Part shown: piece by piece, positions 11,701-36,639 of the stretch
How the letters are laid out: each line of letters opens with the position of its first letter
Numbering within the stretch: the first letter of the stretch is position 1
DNA from: Ficedula albicollis
Lineage: Eukaryota > Chordata > Aves > Passeriformes > Muscicapidae
Direction of reading: 5' to 3'
DNA: 64,000 nt
NCBI RefSeq assembly: GCF_000247815.1
Contig: NC_021678.1
Coordinates: 31,473,749 to 31,537,748 of the forward strand
Made by a program: the position numbers and the translations under genes
Notes under the pieces: generated by a model
The model's input: the letters and a program-made list of their open reading frames with translations, nothing else
Database searches by the model: none
Told to the model about the DNA's origin: nothing

Positions 11701-14086
11701 GCTCACAGAGTAATGGAACGGTGAGTCATCCCTCCTGCAGCCCTGATTGCTTGCAGTGCTGTGGTATACATAACAACACCTTCATAGAGAAATACAACGT
11801 GGCCTTGCTAGGAGTACCTGAGAAAAAATTTTATAAGCATCAAAAGTATTTCCCAGCAAGGAATTTTCCCTTGTCCCATTTGGTAGGGGGAAAAAAATAA
11901 TTTTTTTACTACTCATCCATCCAAAATATTTCAGATACTCCCTGAGCCACAGTTGTTTTGGGGGGTATGTTCCAGGCACACCTGGATCAGTAAGTCCTTG
12001 CAGACAAGCAGGATGTGAGTTTTGTCTGGGAGTCTTCAGACCAGGTCCAAATGCCTTGAGGAGGCAGAGACAGAGCAATCTGCACTGCAGAACCCTTACC
12101 CTGCCAGGGGGGAGAGAAAACAGCGACAGCAGGAGCCCAGGTGAGTCCACTGGGGCAGAGTCCCTTTGTTCCACAGAACAAGCTTCTCGTGGCGCTGCCC
12201 ACGCTGTCGCCCGGCTCAGGCAAATGCGAGCTGTGTGAAAGAGCTGCTGCTGGCACGCTGGCCACACTGACGAGTTCCCCCTTCCCATTTAAACCTGCAG
12301 CCTCAAACCTCTCGTTACCCAAACCCTGCTGGCCCTGAGAGCTTTCCCTGGTTGGAGTGAGACACCAGCAGCTCTTCGCCTGTAACTGCGCGTTGTGCCC
12401 AATGAATGTGCGAGTGCTGAGCACAACGGGTGACTTGGTGGGGCTGGGGAAAACCAGCCCCGTTCCTGCTCTAATGGGAGCTTCTGCTCCCACCCCCACA
12501 GTCTGAAACTGGTTAATGGGGTTCTGTTCTTTTCCAGGTTCCTTCTTGTGCCGTTTCTGCATACAGCTCTCTCCTCAGAAAACTCTCCATCCTGTTGAAC
12601 ACACGACTTTTCATTAACCTGTGATCCTCCAGTGAAAGGAAACATGATTTTCAGTATTGTGTAGGCTTCACTAGTTACCCACCTTATCTACCAGCCTTTA
12701 GATTATTTTTAAAAGAGTTTTTGGATATTTTAGGGCACAGTCAAGCCCCTCATGTCAGATAAGGCACTCAGGGTGTGCACAGCCTGCATCAAAACCCAGA
12801 AGGATGCTCTCCTGTTTGCATGAGCAAACGAGAGCAAACATTCACAGCAAGAACAAAGTGAATTGCACAGCAAATCTCTTCCTCAGTGCTGTTCAAGGGA
12901 TGCCACTGCTCCAGCACACTGTCCTGTGCTAGAAACAGCCCAGAGTCTGCCAGGACACCTGTGACAGTCCTGCTACAACACCCAGAGCTCAGCAAATCCC
13001 CCCTGAGCTGCCTGCAGAGCAGGATTCCCCCCAGCCAGCCATCCTGGACCAACTGTGGTGTAAAGCTTTGAAACTGTGAGGAGTTTTTGTGGAAGCTGGC
13101 TTGTAACACCTAAGAACAGAGACAGAGAAGTCAGTCCCAAATCCCTGATAATCCAGAGCCAGGGGGGACTGCAGGGGAGCCAAGCAGAGCTGGAGTTCCT
13201 GACAGGAAAGATGAGAGTGAACACACCAACCCCTTGCTGCTGACCACGGGAGCAAAGTGTGCCATGGAAGGAGAAGCAAGAGCTGTTTCTGGCACAGAAC
13301 AGGACCCTGGTCCCTGTGCCACGGGCGGGCAGCAGAAGTAGAATTGCAAAAAGCTGAGTCAAAATTTTGTCTCCTGATGTTACCCAGTTCCTCATTTAGA
13401 AAAGGTCTTGGTCTGGCCCTAAAAAAAAGAAGTCAGGGCTGTATGATTGCCTGTGCATCCTGAGTTCCCCCAAATCTGGAGGTGTGACTTCACACCACTC
13501 ACAATTATCTCCCCTCCTCTCACCAAGAAGAGTTCTGTGGGTGTAGGGGGGTGAGTCTATCCCCCATTTTACTCTTAAATCAGAAACCCCTGATCTCACT
13601 CACACTCTTTTGACCTCAGAACCAAGTTTCATGCATCTCTTTTCCTTTCTTAGACAGTTAATGCTCTTAAAAGGAGAAGCAGATGGTGCCCATTTGCAGA
13701 TGTCAAGCGCTTGCCTCACGTGGCGTGTTTACTATGGGATTTTCAGCAGAGGCTCGTGGCCCAGATAGTGAGATTTTAGTCATAATCACCAGCTTGAAAT
13801 GTGAAGCAAACACTCTCTGAGGTCTGGCCACACTTGCATCCCTCACTGCTTCTGATTTTTTTTCAATCGTTTGTAAATTGGAATTCAGAAAGGAGATTAA
13901 ATGCCTGGAGTGCAGGAAGAAGAATATTGGAAGTGGGTGCTAAAGAAGAGATGGGGAAAGAGTAAAAAATATGTAACTGCTGCACTCATGGGAGGGAAAG
14001 GGCAGAGCTACAGGAGGACAAGGCCCACATTTCTCAGTGGGTGTGAAGAGCTGGGAGCAATGCCCTGGGTTTGTGATGAATATTCT
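8732..14086. other. Intergenic with GC-rich patches, no confirmed gene
   Basis: GC-richer segments at 9.85-11.1 kb and 12.0-13.4 kb carry overlapping open frames on both strands. The longest is 191 codons, minus strand, ending at 11987. None is recognisable. A minus-strand frame at about 10010-9860 mostly uses G/C-ending codons and could belong with the 7596-8111 candidate. Confidence 0.5.
11169..11219. repeat. 28-bp two-copy tandem repeat
   Basis: CTGAATAGATTCATGC followed by AAATAT or GAATAT at 11169 and 11197. Confidence 0.85.
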
Positions 14087-14168
14087 GATTTATACTCTGA
14101 GTTACACTTTGATTTACACCCTGATTTACCCTGATTTACACTTTGATTTACACCCTGATTTACACTCA
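14087..14168. repeat. TGATTTACAC minisatellite
   Basis: Repeats of TGATTTACACCC and TGATTTACACTT-like units of about 12-14 bases. Confidence 0.88.
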
Positions 14169-14286
14169 GCTGTCCCTCCATGCAAGCTTTCCCAGGTGAG
14201 CAGTGGAGCAGGCAGGTGTGACCCTCCTTGTCACAGAACAGAGCAGCTCTGCAGATTGCTGCTGCATCCCCCAGAACACGGCTCTT

Positions 14287-14412
14287 GGGGCTTTTGTTTC
14301 TTTCTTTTCCTGTTTTTGAGCCCAAGTTTCTGACCTTCCTGCAGAGATAGGGGCTTTTGTTTCTTTCTTTTCCTGTTTTTGTGCCCAGGTTTCTGACCTT
14401 CCTGCAGAGATG
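14287..14412. repeat. 63-bp two-copy tandem duplication
   Basis: GGGGCTTTTGTTTCTTTCTT starts copies at 14287 and 14350; both run to CCTTCCTGCAGAGAT with few differences. Confidence 0.93.
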
Positions 14413-14721
14413 CTGAAAGCACAGGGACATGGAGCAGTGGTGGTCTCTGCTTGCAGCTGCTCAGGAATGAATCCACCTGGACCTGCTGAGCCCTGGGACA
14501 GTTTGGTGACACTTTAACAACACTGTACATCTCCAAGAAAATTGCTCTATAAGGTACAAAAGCAGCCTCCCCCCTCTTAATTCTGGAAACTAAAGGGATT
14601 TTCACTGGTACTGCTGCCTTGGTGGCCACAAAAAATGTCATATCTGGGTCTATGCCACCACAACCCTTTCCTCCTGGAGAAGGAAGGAAGGAATGGGTTT
14701 TCTTTGCTTTTTCTGAGAGTT

Positions 14722-14832
14722 ATGAGACCCTGGCACAGGGTGCCCAGAGAAGCTGTGGCTGCTCCATCCCTGGAAGTGTCCAAGGCCAGGCTGGACAGGG
14801 CTTGGAGCAACCTGGGATATGGAAGGTGTCCC
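14722..14832 (+). mobile_element. CR1 LINE fragment
   Basis: Contains CTGGCACAGGGTGCCCAGAG and AGGCTGGACAGGGCTTGGAG, typical of the CR1 3' region, ending at GGAAGGTGTCCCT. A 57-bp minisatellite starts directly after it. Confidence 0.85.
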
Positions 14833-14833
14833 T

Positions 14834-15076
14834 AAACCCCAAATAAAACACAGAGATGCCCTAAGCACCAAATAACACACGGGGATCCTTGAACCCCAAA
14901 TAAAACCTTGAGATGCCCTAAGCCCCAAATAATACACAGGGACCTCTAAACCCCAAATAAAACCTTGAGATCCCTTATATCTAAATAACACACAGGGACC
15001 CCTAAACCCCAATTAAAACAATGAGATCACCTGAGCCCCAAATAACACACAGGGACCCCTAAACCCCAAATAATTC
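14834..15076. repeat. 57-bp minisatellite, about four copies
   Basis: AACCCCAAATAAAAC-type starts fall at 14834, 14891, 14948, 15004 and 15061. Each unit alternates with CCCCAAATAACACACAGGGA. Confidence 0.92.
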
Positions 15077-15149
15077 CCCCAAATTTCTCCGCCTCCCCGC
15101 GCGTCCCCAGCGCGCCCTCTGCCGGCGCTTCGGGGCCCCGCACGGGCCG

Positions 15150-15335
15150 GGGGTCCCGGGGCTGCGGTGGGGATTTTGGGGTCCCGGGGCTGTGATGGGG
15201 ATTTGGGGGTCCCGGGGCTGCAGTGGGGATTTGGGGGTGCTGGGGCTGTGATGGGAGTTTGGAGGTCCTGGGGCCGCCGTGGGGGTTTGGGGGTCCTGGG
15301 GCCACGATGGGAATTTGGGGGTCCTGGTTCTGCTG
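15150..15335. repeat. 28-bp G-rich minisatellite, about six copies
   Basis: Units of the form TGATGGGGATTTGGGGGTCC followed by CGGGGCTG. The plus strand has several runs of three to five G per unit, so it could form G-quadruplexes. A small CpG cluster lies just before it (15090-15160). Confidence 0.92.
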
Positions 15336-15344
15336 TGTCCCTCT

Positions 15345-15605
15345 GGCACGGAGCTCACCTGGAGAAGAGCTTCACCACCCTACAGGGAAGAATTCCTTCC
15401 CAACATCCCAATTTCCAAATATCCCAGTGTCTCGCCCTGCCCTGTGTCTGTGGGAAGCCATTCCCTGTGTCCTGTCCCTCCATCCCTTGTCCCCAGTCCC
15501 TCTCCAGCTCTCCTGGAGCCCCTTTAGGTGTCAAAAGGGGCTCTGGGGTGTCCCTGGAGCCTCCTCCTCTGGACTAGCCCCCCCGGTCCTCACAGCCTTT
15601 CCTAC
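15345..15605 (-). mobile_element. CR1 LINE fragment
   Basis: Reverse-complement CR1 with TCCATCCCTTGTCCCCAGTC and CTGGAGCCCCTTTAGG segments and CCTCCTCTGGAC near the end. It faces the 14722 fragment across a minisatellite cluster. Confidence 0.82.
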
Positions 15606-18201
15606 AGCAGAGGTGATGCAGCCCCTGAGCATCTCCATCCTCCTCCAGCACATCCCTGCCCACCCTGTGCTGGGGACCCCAGAGCTCCATCCTGCAGCAG
15701 GGCAAGGAGAGCGTTCAGCAGAACGTTAGCCCTGGCTCCAGCTGCAATTTTAGGTGCTGTTTAGGCCTCTGACAATCCCAGCATTAATGCAATGGTGGAG
15801 GTTGTATCTCTGGCTTCTGTCAGTTCAAACAGGCATCTGAGACAGGTCCCCAAAAAGCAAATCTATTAAATGGTGTTAATTCAATGAACCTGCAGCAGAT
15901 GCAAAAGCTGCCACCTGATTAAATCAAGTTTAAATCAGTGCTGTTATCTGTAGAAATAAAATAAATAAATAAATAATAAAAAAAAAAGGGGTTGCAGCTT
16001 TGGTGGAACATGTGTTTGCAAATCCTCCTCAGCCAAAGGAACCAGGGCAGTGCCAACCTGTGGCATCTCCAGGCTCCCAGAAAAGATTCCCTGCAAGGAA
16101 CAGCCAGAGGTACTTGTGCCACAGCTCCATCCTCACCAGCAGAGCTGAGCAGCAGCAAACTGAAACCTCAGCTTCTAGTCTCACTGGCAAAAAATAAAAC
16201 CAAAAAAAACACCCCCAAGCAAAACCCTTCTCTTTGTTTTTAAAGCAGAGGGGCACCAGAACAGTGTAGGACAGCCCAGTGTTAGGGGAAAAATAATCAT
16301 GGAACAGGTTACATGGAAAACAGCAATGCTCACCACCCTGTGAGCTGTGATTTTCCTCTTTTCAGCTCAGTAACAATCACTTCTCTTCCCCATCACTATC
16401 TCCTTTCCTGTGTTGAAAACTGCTGGTTTTTATAAGGTATTTAGGAGGGTTTGTGGTCCAGAGGTACAACCACTCCTGCCCACTGTATTTATAAGCTTTA
16501 AAGGAGAACATGAAGAGGAGGGGGGAAAAGTAATAACCCTGGTGTATGTTATGCCTGTGCAAAATGGAAGGGTGAAGGAGCAGGGTGGAGACCACAAAGC
16601 CCAAGGAGAGGGTGGGTGTGATGTCTGCACATCCTCTGGGAAGGGAGTGCTTCACTCTGCTGTAGTCCAGATGCTCATAAATCTCCCAGCCTGGTGAGGC
16701 AAATGTGCCTTGAAGCAAAATGCTGCTTAATAGAAGATTGCTGCTGCCACATCAATAAAATTAAAGCTGTCAGGACATACCCATATCATGATTTTGGAGA
16801 TCTTAGTTCCTGCTGCACCCACCCAGAGGCAAATTAAGAAACAACAGTGAGGTAAAGAATGGTTTTTAGGGTACAGCTCCCCTGCCCTCCCAGTCTTGGT
16901 CCCATCACTCATTTCACACAAGAACAAAACTGGAACATGGCTGAATGCAGACTTTTTCTTTGTCTGTCCCTTTGGTCACTACTGTGTCTTTCTCAGTTTC
17001 ATTTAGCACACCATGAAGACCTTTTAAAACTGATAAATATAAAAATAAAAACTGATGTTCCCCCTATTTTCGTGAGCTCTGTTGGGACATCAGTTGCATA
17101 CACAAGGACAGCAGACCCTTAGCACTGTAACCTTGAACAGAATTCTACCTTTGGCACTTCCCAGCCCTGCAGCTTTCCCTTTCCATCACTCCCACCCCTC
17201 TGGGGGTCAGTTGCATCCTTGGTCACCCCTCTTTGAAAATGCTGAACCCTGAAAAGGCTCAGCACTTCCCAGTTCTGTTTTCCTGATTTGTAAGCTCTCT
17301 TTTTCGAAAATAAAAGAAGAAGAAAAAAAGACTGATTCAGGTTTTGGCAGCTCTCCTCTCACAGAAGAATATTCCATGCTTGCACACGAAAGGGAATTTT
17401 TAGCCAACCAGAGCAAAGAGTCAAAATAACAAACACAAACAATTACCCAAAAAAATTGCAACACTCAGTAGTTTTTCTGACTGCTGCTACTGGCTCAGTG
17501 AGAGGCTGGTTCATTGCCTAATCTTGAGCTCAGAAAAAGACAGATCATCTTTAAGTTTACAGAGCTATTGGCCCAACTACAGAGGATAGGATTTCCCTCA
17601 AGCCTTTGCCCAAGCCCCTGTGATGACTCCAAAAACAACAACTCGCCTTGAGGTTGGAAATTTTGCTTCAGAGAGATTTCATTCCCTAAATGATACACAA
17701 ATATTCATCTGAGTGGATGGAAAATGCTTAAAAGCTGCATGACACAGTGAACGAGACCAGCTCCGAGATGGAAATAATTTCCTTAATTCCTTGCAGCACT
17801 GCTGTCACTTCCAGCCATCTGTTAGCTGGGAAGTCTCTGATAATCCACAGAGCAGCTTGGGCCATGAAACCCCCTGAAAGCAGAGATCACAAAGAGTTCA
17901 CTTATTTCTCTACAGTAGAAAAGGAAGTGGGTGGGGGAAAAGGAATTAAGGGATGAAACACACAGCTCATGCCCTCCTGGCTTCAGGATAAAAGATTTGC
18001 TTTTAAAAAGCTGTAGTAATTTCATACTTCCTTAAGAAATGGTGTCCAAGATGTGGAGAGTAGCAGTCAGAGGCAGAGTTCTGGGAGCCCAATTACCTTC
18101 ATTATGGGGTGAGATTGCAATTTTAATCCCACAGGTCCTCCCTGGGCCTGGGGATTTTCCAAGCAGCCTGGTCAGGATGTTGAGTACAGCTTTTAGCAGT
18201 G

Positions 18202-18328
18202 GCTGGTTGAACACTGCAAGAAAAGCAAGAGATGTGCTCCCCATTCATTCCCCCCCCCCCCCCCCCCCCCCCCCCCCGCTGGTTGAACACTGCAAGAAAA
18301 GCAAGAGAGATGTGTTTCCCATTCATTT
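18202..18328. repeat. 48-bp direct duplication split by a C28 run
   Basis: GCTGGTTGAACACTGCAAGA starts copies at 18202 and 18278; each ends CCCATTCATT. Poly-C of 28 bases (18250-18277) lies exactly between them. Confidence 0.95.
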
Positions 18329-18967
18329 AGGGAATGACTTGCACCAAAACTCTGCCCCTGAGGTCTCATCACATACTGAGGTTCTCAGTCTCAGTGATAT
18401 CTGTAGCAGTGCTGCCTTTTCTCCTTCATGTTTTGGGCTTTCATATTTTTTGGGATCTCTTTACAGACTAAGGGGGGGCATGAGCTCCTCCTCTATGCCC
18501 TTTGCTGTCAGATCCATCTCTGTGGCACTTTGGGTATGCCAAAAGGATATGTTTATGCTGTGTGTAGTGCAAAGGTGTAAAAAATGTCTAAACCTAGTAT
18601 TCACACTGTGGAAAAAATATGAAATCTGTAAATACAGAACAGGAACTAAGAAAAATTTATGTTCAGCTGTTCCTCCGGACTTCAGCTTGAAAAAGAACCT
18701 GAAAGGATTCAATTTATCACCAAGTCAGTGTATTTTTTGGTAACTCTGGGAGAGCTGCAATTGCTAGCCTAACTTGGTCAAATATTTCAAGTTCCTACCT
18801 GGTCTTAGTCACGACATGGAAAAACACTTGAAATCTATCTAATCAAATGGTGCACCAGCTGAGATAGGCCTGATGAAAACCACATTAGTTAAACCTGCAT
18901 TTACTGCTGGCAGAAAGGTCACCAGAAAACAGATCTAGTTAAATATGGGAGTGTAGTTTTTTGGGGA

Positions 18968-18984
18968 GGGGGGGGTGGTTTAAC

Positions 18985-19021
<37 letters not shown>

Positions 19022-19045
19022 GGGGGGGGGGGGGGTGGTTTAACT
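18968..19045. repeat. C34/G16 palindromic run inside a short direct repeat
   Basis: A G-run followed by TGGTTTAACT occurs at 18968-18985 and again at 19020-19045. Between them lie 34 C directly joined to 16 G. Confidence 0.95.
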
Positions 19046-19436
19046 AATCTACAAATCTCTACTTGTGTTTTGTGCAACTTCCCCAAAGAGGAAAGCTCTA
19101 GATGAGCTCTGTGTGTGGGTTTACCCATTTCATAAACATACAAATATATTGTAACTCCTATCCAAAGCAGAACTACAAATAAAACATTATTTTGGCACAC
19201 CCTCCTAAGATAAATCTACACTAAAATCCCAGAATCCCAGTTGCTGTCTCCCCTTTCACTTTTCTTTGCTGATTTAAGGTTACAGACCAGCCTCACTGAG
19301 AGCTGGAGATCCTTTCATCCTCTCCTGATTTTTCACTATCAGGATTTCTGTGAGAGTTGCTGCATGGAATTGGACCCAGCTGAATGTGAATATTTTTTAT
19401 TCTTTTTCTTAAGCTTCCTTGGCAGAAATATCTCTA

Positions 19437-19646
<210 letters not shown>

Positions 19647-19714
19647 TTATTCAGCCGGGAGCCAGGAGAGGGTGCTGCTAAATTTGGCAATGGTCCCATT
19701 CCTTTGGCTTTTCC

Positions 19715-20110
19715 CCGGGTCTTCCCCCACCCCAAACCCCTCGGAACGGGGCGCTTTTTGACCCCTGGCTGCGGCGGATTTGCAGGGGGAGCAGCCAGGA
19801 CGTAGCAGCCCTGATGAAAAGCATCTTCGGAGGAACCGCAGCCGAGCCGGAGCGAGCAGAGCCGCGGCTGCAGCTGCCGAGCGCTCGCACGGCAGCGCAG
19901 CGAAGTCTCGGCAATCCTCGGGATGAAGGATGCCCCGCAGCTCGCTTTGCGCTGCGGCTGTGCCAGAAGCGCCGCGACACGGGCTGTGCTGGATGCAGAA
20001 CAGGAGGAGCTGCCTCTGGCACGGGGAAAGGAGCACTGCCGTGTAAACAGGGCTCCCGCCTTGTCAGCTGGCAAAAACGGGGCACTGCGCTGGACTTGCT
20101 GCTCTGTTCC
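19715..20110. promoter_or_regulatory. Orphan CpG island
   Basis: About 400 bases of CpG-dense sequence (many CG within GCCGAGCCGG, GAGCGCTCGC and similar) stand out in AT-rich flanks, about 3.8 kb beyond the RGS10 stop. Open frames on both strands look like chance frames. CpG islands of this kind usually mark promoters, so an unannotated transcript in either direction is possible. Confidence 0.55.
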
Positions 20111-23100
20111 AGGATGAAGAGAGCTATAAACAATTTGTAAAAGGGAGCATGCGCCACTTATCAGCTTTGGACCAGTCACAGAATTATACAGGACCTCTCT
20201 GCATCACAGACCTAATTAGTTTCTAACCCAGGTACAGATGCTACCCACTTAAAATGTCTGAATCTTCAGTAAAAAAAACAAGCATATTCCAAACTGCTAT
20301 CCAAACAGGAACATTAACATATTTTTCTCTCCCTCCCTCTGGTTTTTCAAACCCTCTTTCTCCATGCTGATGGGCTGGCAAGTGCAATGAGAGAAATGCA
20401 GCAGGAGCAAAAGGAATGGGAGATGGAGCAGGTACAAGGAGAATCTTCCCCTGTTCAAGTGACTTACTGCAATTTGTTCAGACCACAGCCCAGTCAGAAG
20501 TGAGTCCCACTGTGCCATTCCTTCTTCCAAGAAAAAAAAAACAAACAACAAAACCAACTAGGCTTACACTAGGACAGAGTATAAACTGCGTTAGCAAGGA
20601 CTGAGAGCTGAAAATGGGATAATCATGGGACTTGAAGCCATCTCGACCCAAACCCTGTTCAGAACATAAAAGAGCTGCCAACACACAGAATTGGTGTATT
20701 TGTAGAATATTTTTTATTTTTTAGCTGAGAAACACAAAATAGGGTAGAGTTTAAGGCATGCAATTTTTCTTGCTTGTTTTGTGTGCTCATACCTTCAGTG
20801 TAAGTTCTATGAAGAGGAGTAGATCCTATCTTTAATCTCTACATAAAGCAACTCTGAGCACCCACTTACAGCCTGAGGTTGGATGCAATGTTTACAGTTG
20901 TTCCTGGAATGAAGGATTTACTCCCAGAGACACAGTTCTTCTTCTGTCTGTGTGATTTGCCCTGGAGCAAGTGTCACCTATTTGCAGAAGCAAGTTTGTA
21001 ATAGTACCAACTTTCCCCACATATACACAAATTGCAATTACAGGCATCTGCTTGCATGGTTTTAATTTAATTGCCCTTTTACTGAAAAATAAAGATAATC
21101 CAATGAATAGGAAAAACATCTTTGCTTTCTGCACATTGCAAGTCTACTTGTTGGTGTTGTAGAGAAATCAAACAAACCCAGACACCACAAAGAGAATGGT
21201 GCAATCAACTTTTTACCTCTGAGGTAAAAGAGCAGCTCAAAGATTAAGAATTTTGTGGGTTAAGGTACCTTAGGTTAGAAACATAATAGCTACTGAAATA
21301 AACGTCATAGGATTAGAGATGCTGCTAAAACATACATTTCCATTTCAGTAATTTTTGTCTCCTGATAGTGTGAAGCACCTCTGTGCCTACTCATGTGGGG
21401 CATTTGCTCTGAGCAAGCAAAGACAGAACCTGATAGGGAACACATTGCCAAGGAAAGTGTTGTTCACAAGCAGCTACAAATTTATTTTCTCTCTTTAACA
21501 CCCTACCTTTGTTCTTAAGGCTCCTGGTTTTATTTTCTATTATTACCATTTTAAAACATGATAGCCAAAGACTCTTTTCCCTTGCTCATGCATTTTTAAA
21601 ATCAATATGATTAAAAATGAATCTGCTGTGCATCCATGTGATGAATGTGGTAAGAGCTTGTTCTGCATTTTTCCCATGAATGTCCCCACGCCAAGTTTTT
21701 CAGTATCACCAAGACTAATGCAGAAAACACTGGGAAAATACAAACCCAAGTCCTAAACTGGTTAAGCTGCCCACTCCCAAGGGCTTCAATGCTATCAGAA
21801 GTTCTGTCCTCTGCTGTGGCAGGCATTAGGAGTTTGTTATTACAGTGGATTTTCAAAAGAGGTAATCCTGAGATTAGAAAGTTGGCAAGTCCAGAACTGG
21901 ATGGTCCCATGTCGTAGACCCCATCAGAGAGAAAAAAAAAAAAAAAAGATTCATGCAATGAACAAATTTAGTTCATTCTTATTCAGTAGAACATTGAAAT
22001 ACAGCTTAAGCATGAGGTCAAATACCACTGAAAGTGCCTGAAGTAATATGACTTTACCATTAAATCTTCTGAGAGCATAAAAAGAGCATTAACTCAGTGC
22101 ATAAGAATTACACCTTACAACATGCATATGGAGGCACTGACCTCTTCTTTGTTTTCCTAAAAATGAACGGGGCGTGGAGCTCTAGGGGAAGAATCAGAAC
22201 TTCCATCCCCACTTTTAACTAGGGAAAAGCCCATGGAAACATTTTTTTTTCCATAATACCTGCAAGAGTGGCTCAGAGTTAAAAGAAGTAATCAAGTCTA
22301 CCAAGTGAGCTTGCATTCTAAAACTGACAAACTAGACTTAGAATTTTAAACACTGATGGTGACAGCAATGTATGAAACATATCTGGCCTGTCTGACAAAA
22401 AAAAAAAAAAAAAGAACAAAATGTTCAAAAGCTAACTGAAAAAAAAAAAAAAAAAAAAGTACAAAATGTTCAAAAGCTAACTGTGCATTTAGATTAGCCA
22501 GCACATAAACAAAAGTTCAAGACAAGCAGTGCAAAAAATGGAAGAGTAAATAATGAGAGAGTGGGAAACAGCCAGGCTACAGCTGCAAAGCTTGTAAATA
22601 GAGCAAGTAGCTAATACACTTTCCCAGCTTAAACTGCAACTTAGTAACACTGCAGTGAACTAATCAAAAAATATATGAACGCACGAAAAACTCGATGCCA
22701 AAATGTGCTTTGCAGGGCTGACACATTCCCATGGAATGCTCATTGGAAATGTATTTCTCTACCAACCTTTGAGTGCACAGGGCAGAAATAAATTCCCCTT
22801 GCTCTCAAGCTTGATGTGAGAGTGGCTGAACCCCAAAACCAACTCCCTGCTCCACTGCAGCTCTCCAAAATCACAACTAGGAAACCCTGGGCAGACAAAA
22901 CTTGGCAGGGTGATTTTTGCAGAAAAAATTGAGTAAAACAAAACCAGATTTGGTTTGTTGGTCCTTTGCCAAAGCACTGTGCTGCACAGAGCAGGATTGT
23001 TCAGGAGACCTGGGAGAGACCAGATGCTTCCTGATAGCAGCATCTGATGTCACACTGGTACGAGGGACAAAGCCAAGCTTTGCTGAGACAAGTGTGCCCT

Positions 23101-23112
23101 GAGAGGGATATT
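20111..23112. other. Intergenic between orphan CpG island and RGS10 3' end
   Basis: AT-rich, with A homopolymers near 21940 and the duplication at 22397. GRK5, expected nearby by human synteny, shows no recognisable exon here. Confidence 0.6.
22397..22483. repeat. Two-copy duplication beginning with poly-A
   Basis: A17 and A20 runs each precede ACAAAATGTTCAAAAGCTAA CTG. Unit about 42 bases. Confidence 0.92.
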
Positions 23113-23122
23113 TTTATTTATT
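23113..23122 (-). terminator. Candidate RGS10 polyadenylation signal
   Basis: Two overlapping AATAAA hexamers on the minus strand, about 770 bases after the RGS10 stop. No clear AATAAA lies nearer; weaker AATACA/AATAAG variants sit near 23850, so a shorter 3' UTR is possible. Assignment is inference. Confidence 0.3.
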
Positions 23123-23237
23123 TACTGTAATTTCCTAATGGCAGTTAGGAGTTCTTCAGAGATTCTGTCTCTTTTAGAGCCTTTGTCCCCAAGGGAATAG
23201 AGGTTATCCCATCCTCTGAAGAAGATGATTGTCTACT

Positions 23238-23239
<2 letters not shown>

Positions 23240-23276
<37 letters not shown>
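23240..23276. repeat. A29 G8 homopolymer pair
   Basis: 29 A directly followed by 8 G, in the probable RGS10 3' UTR or just beyond it. Confidence 0.93.
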
Positions 23277-23888
23277 AAATTTAGGAGATACAAAAATGAA
23301 AATCATGACTAGGGAAGTGTTTTGATTCAGCAATAAAGGCAAAGCAAAACAGACATCACCCTGAAAGAACAAAGTCACACAGGAAGGGATTGGATTCTAC
23401 TGAGCTTAACCCTGAAAGATGCTGTCCCTTTATGATTAAATTTGCTGTGAATGACTCACCCACAAACTAATGTGAAATGCACTCCTCAACTGCTTCTCCC
23501 AGCAGTTCAAGATGTAAAAGCTAGTCCCAAATAAAAATTACAAGGCAAAAATAAAAACCCAACCACGCTATCTCCCATTCCTCATCACCAAGATGCCTCA
23601 CAAAAGAAAATACAAAGAATTGAAAGCATTTTAACTTGTGAAATATGAAAGGCAATTCATGCTATGGAGGAATAGCTCAGCCTTTTAGCTGGGAAACAGT
23701 CCTTCCATGGGTGCTTGCTTAATAGCTATCATGCAAAAACAATTAGTCACTCAAGCAATTAAGAAGGTAAGTATCTCCTAAAAAGGTTTTGAGCTTTCCA
23801 AGCCCTAAATGCAACTGCTATAAACCTAGACTGTTCCTGAGTGTAATTTCCTTATTGTATTGCCTCTCCTGAAGAGATCCATTGTGCC

Positions 23889-36586
<12,698 letters not shown>

Positions 36587-36590
36587 CTGG

Positions 36591-36639
36591 AAAAAAAAAA
36601 AAAAAAAACCCCCCCCCCCCCCAAAAAAAAAAAAAAAAA
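36591..36639. repeat. A18 C14 A17 run in the RGS10 exon 2 acceptor tract
   Basis: Immediately upstream (on the minus strand) of the exon 2 acceptor. Read on the coding strand it is T17 G14 T18 CCAG. Confidence 0.95.

Noticed and set aside
11987..12562. 191-codon minus-strand frame with a GTAAGG donor-like site
   Set aside because: Overlapping frames are open on both strands, an in-frame stop lies just upstream of the ATG, codon use is unbiased and no family is recognised.
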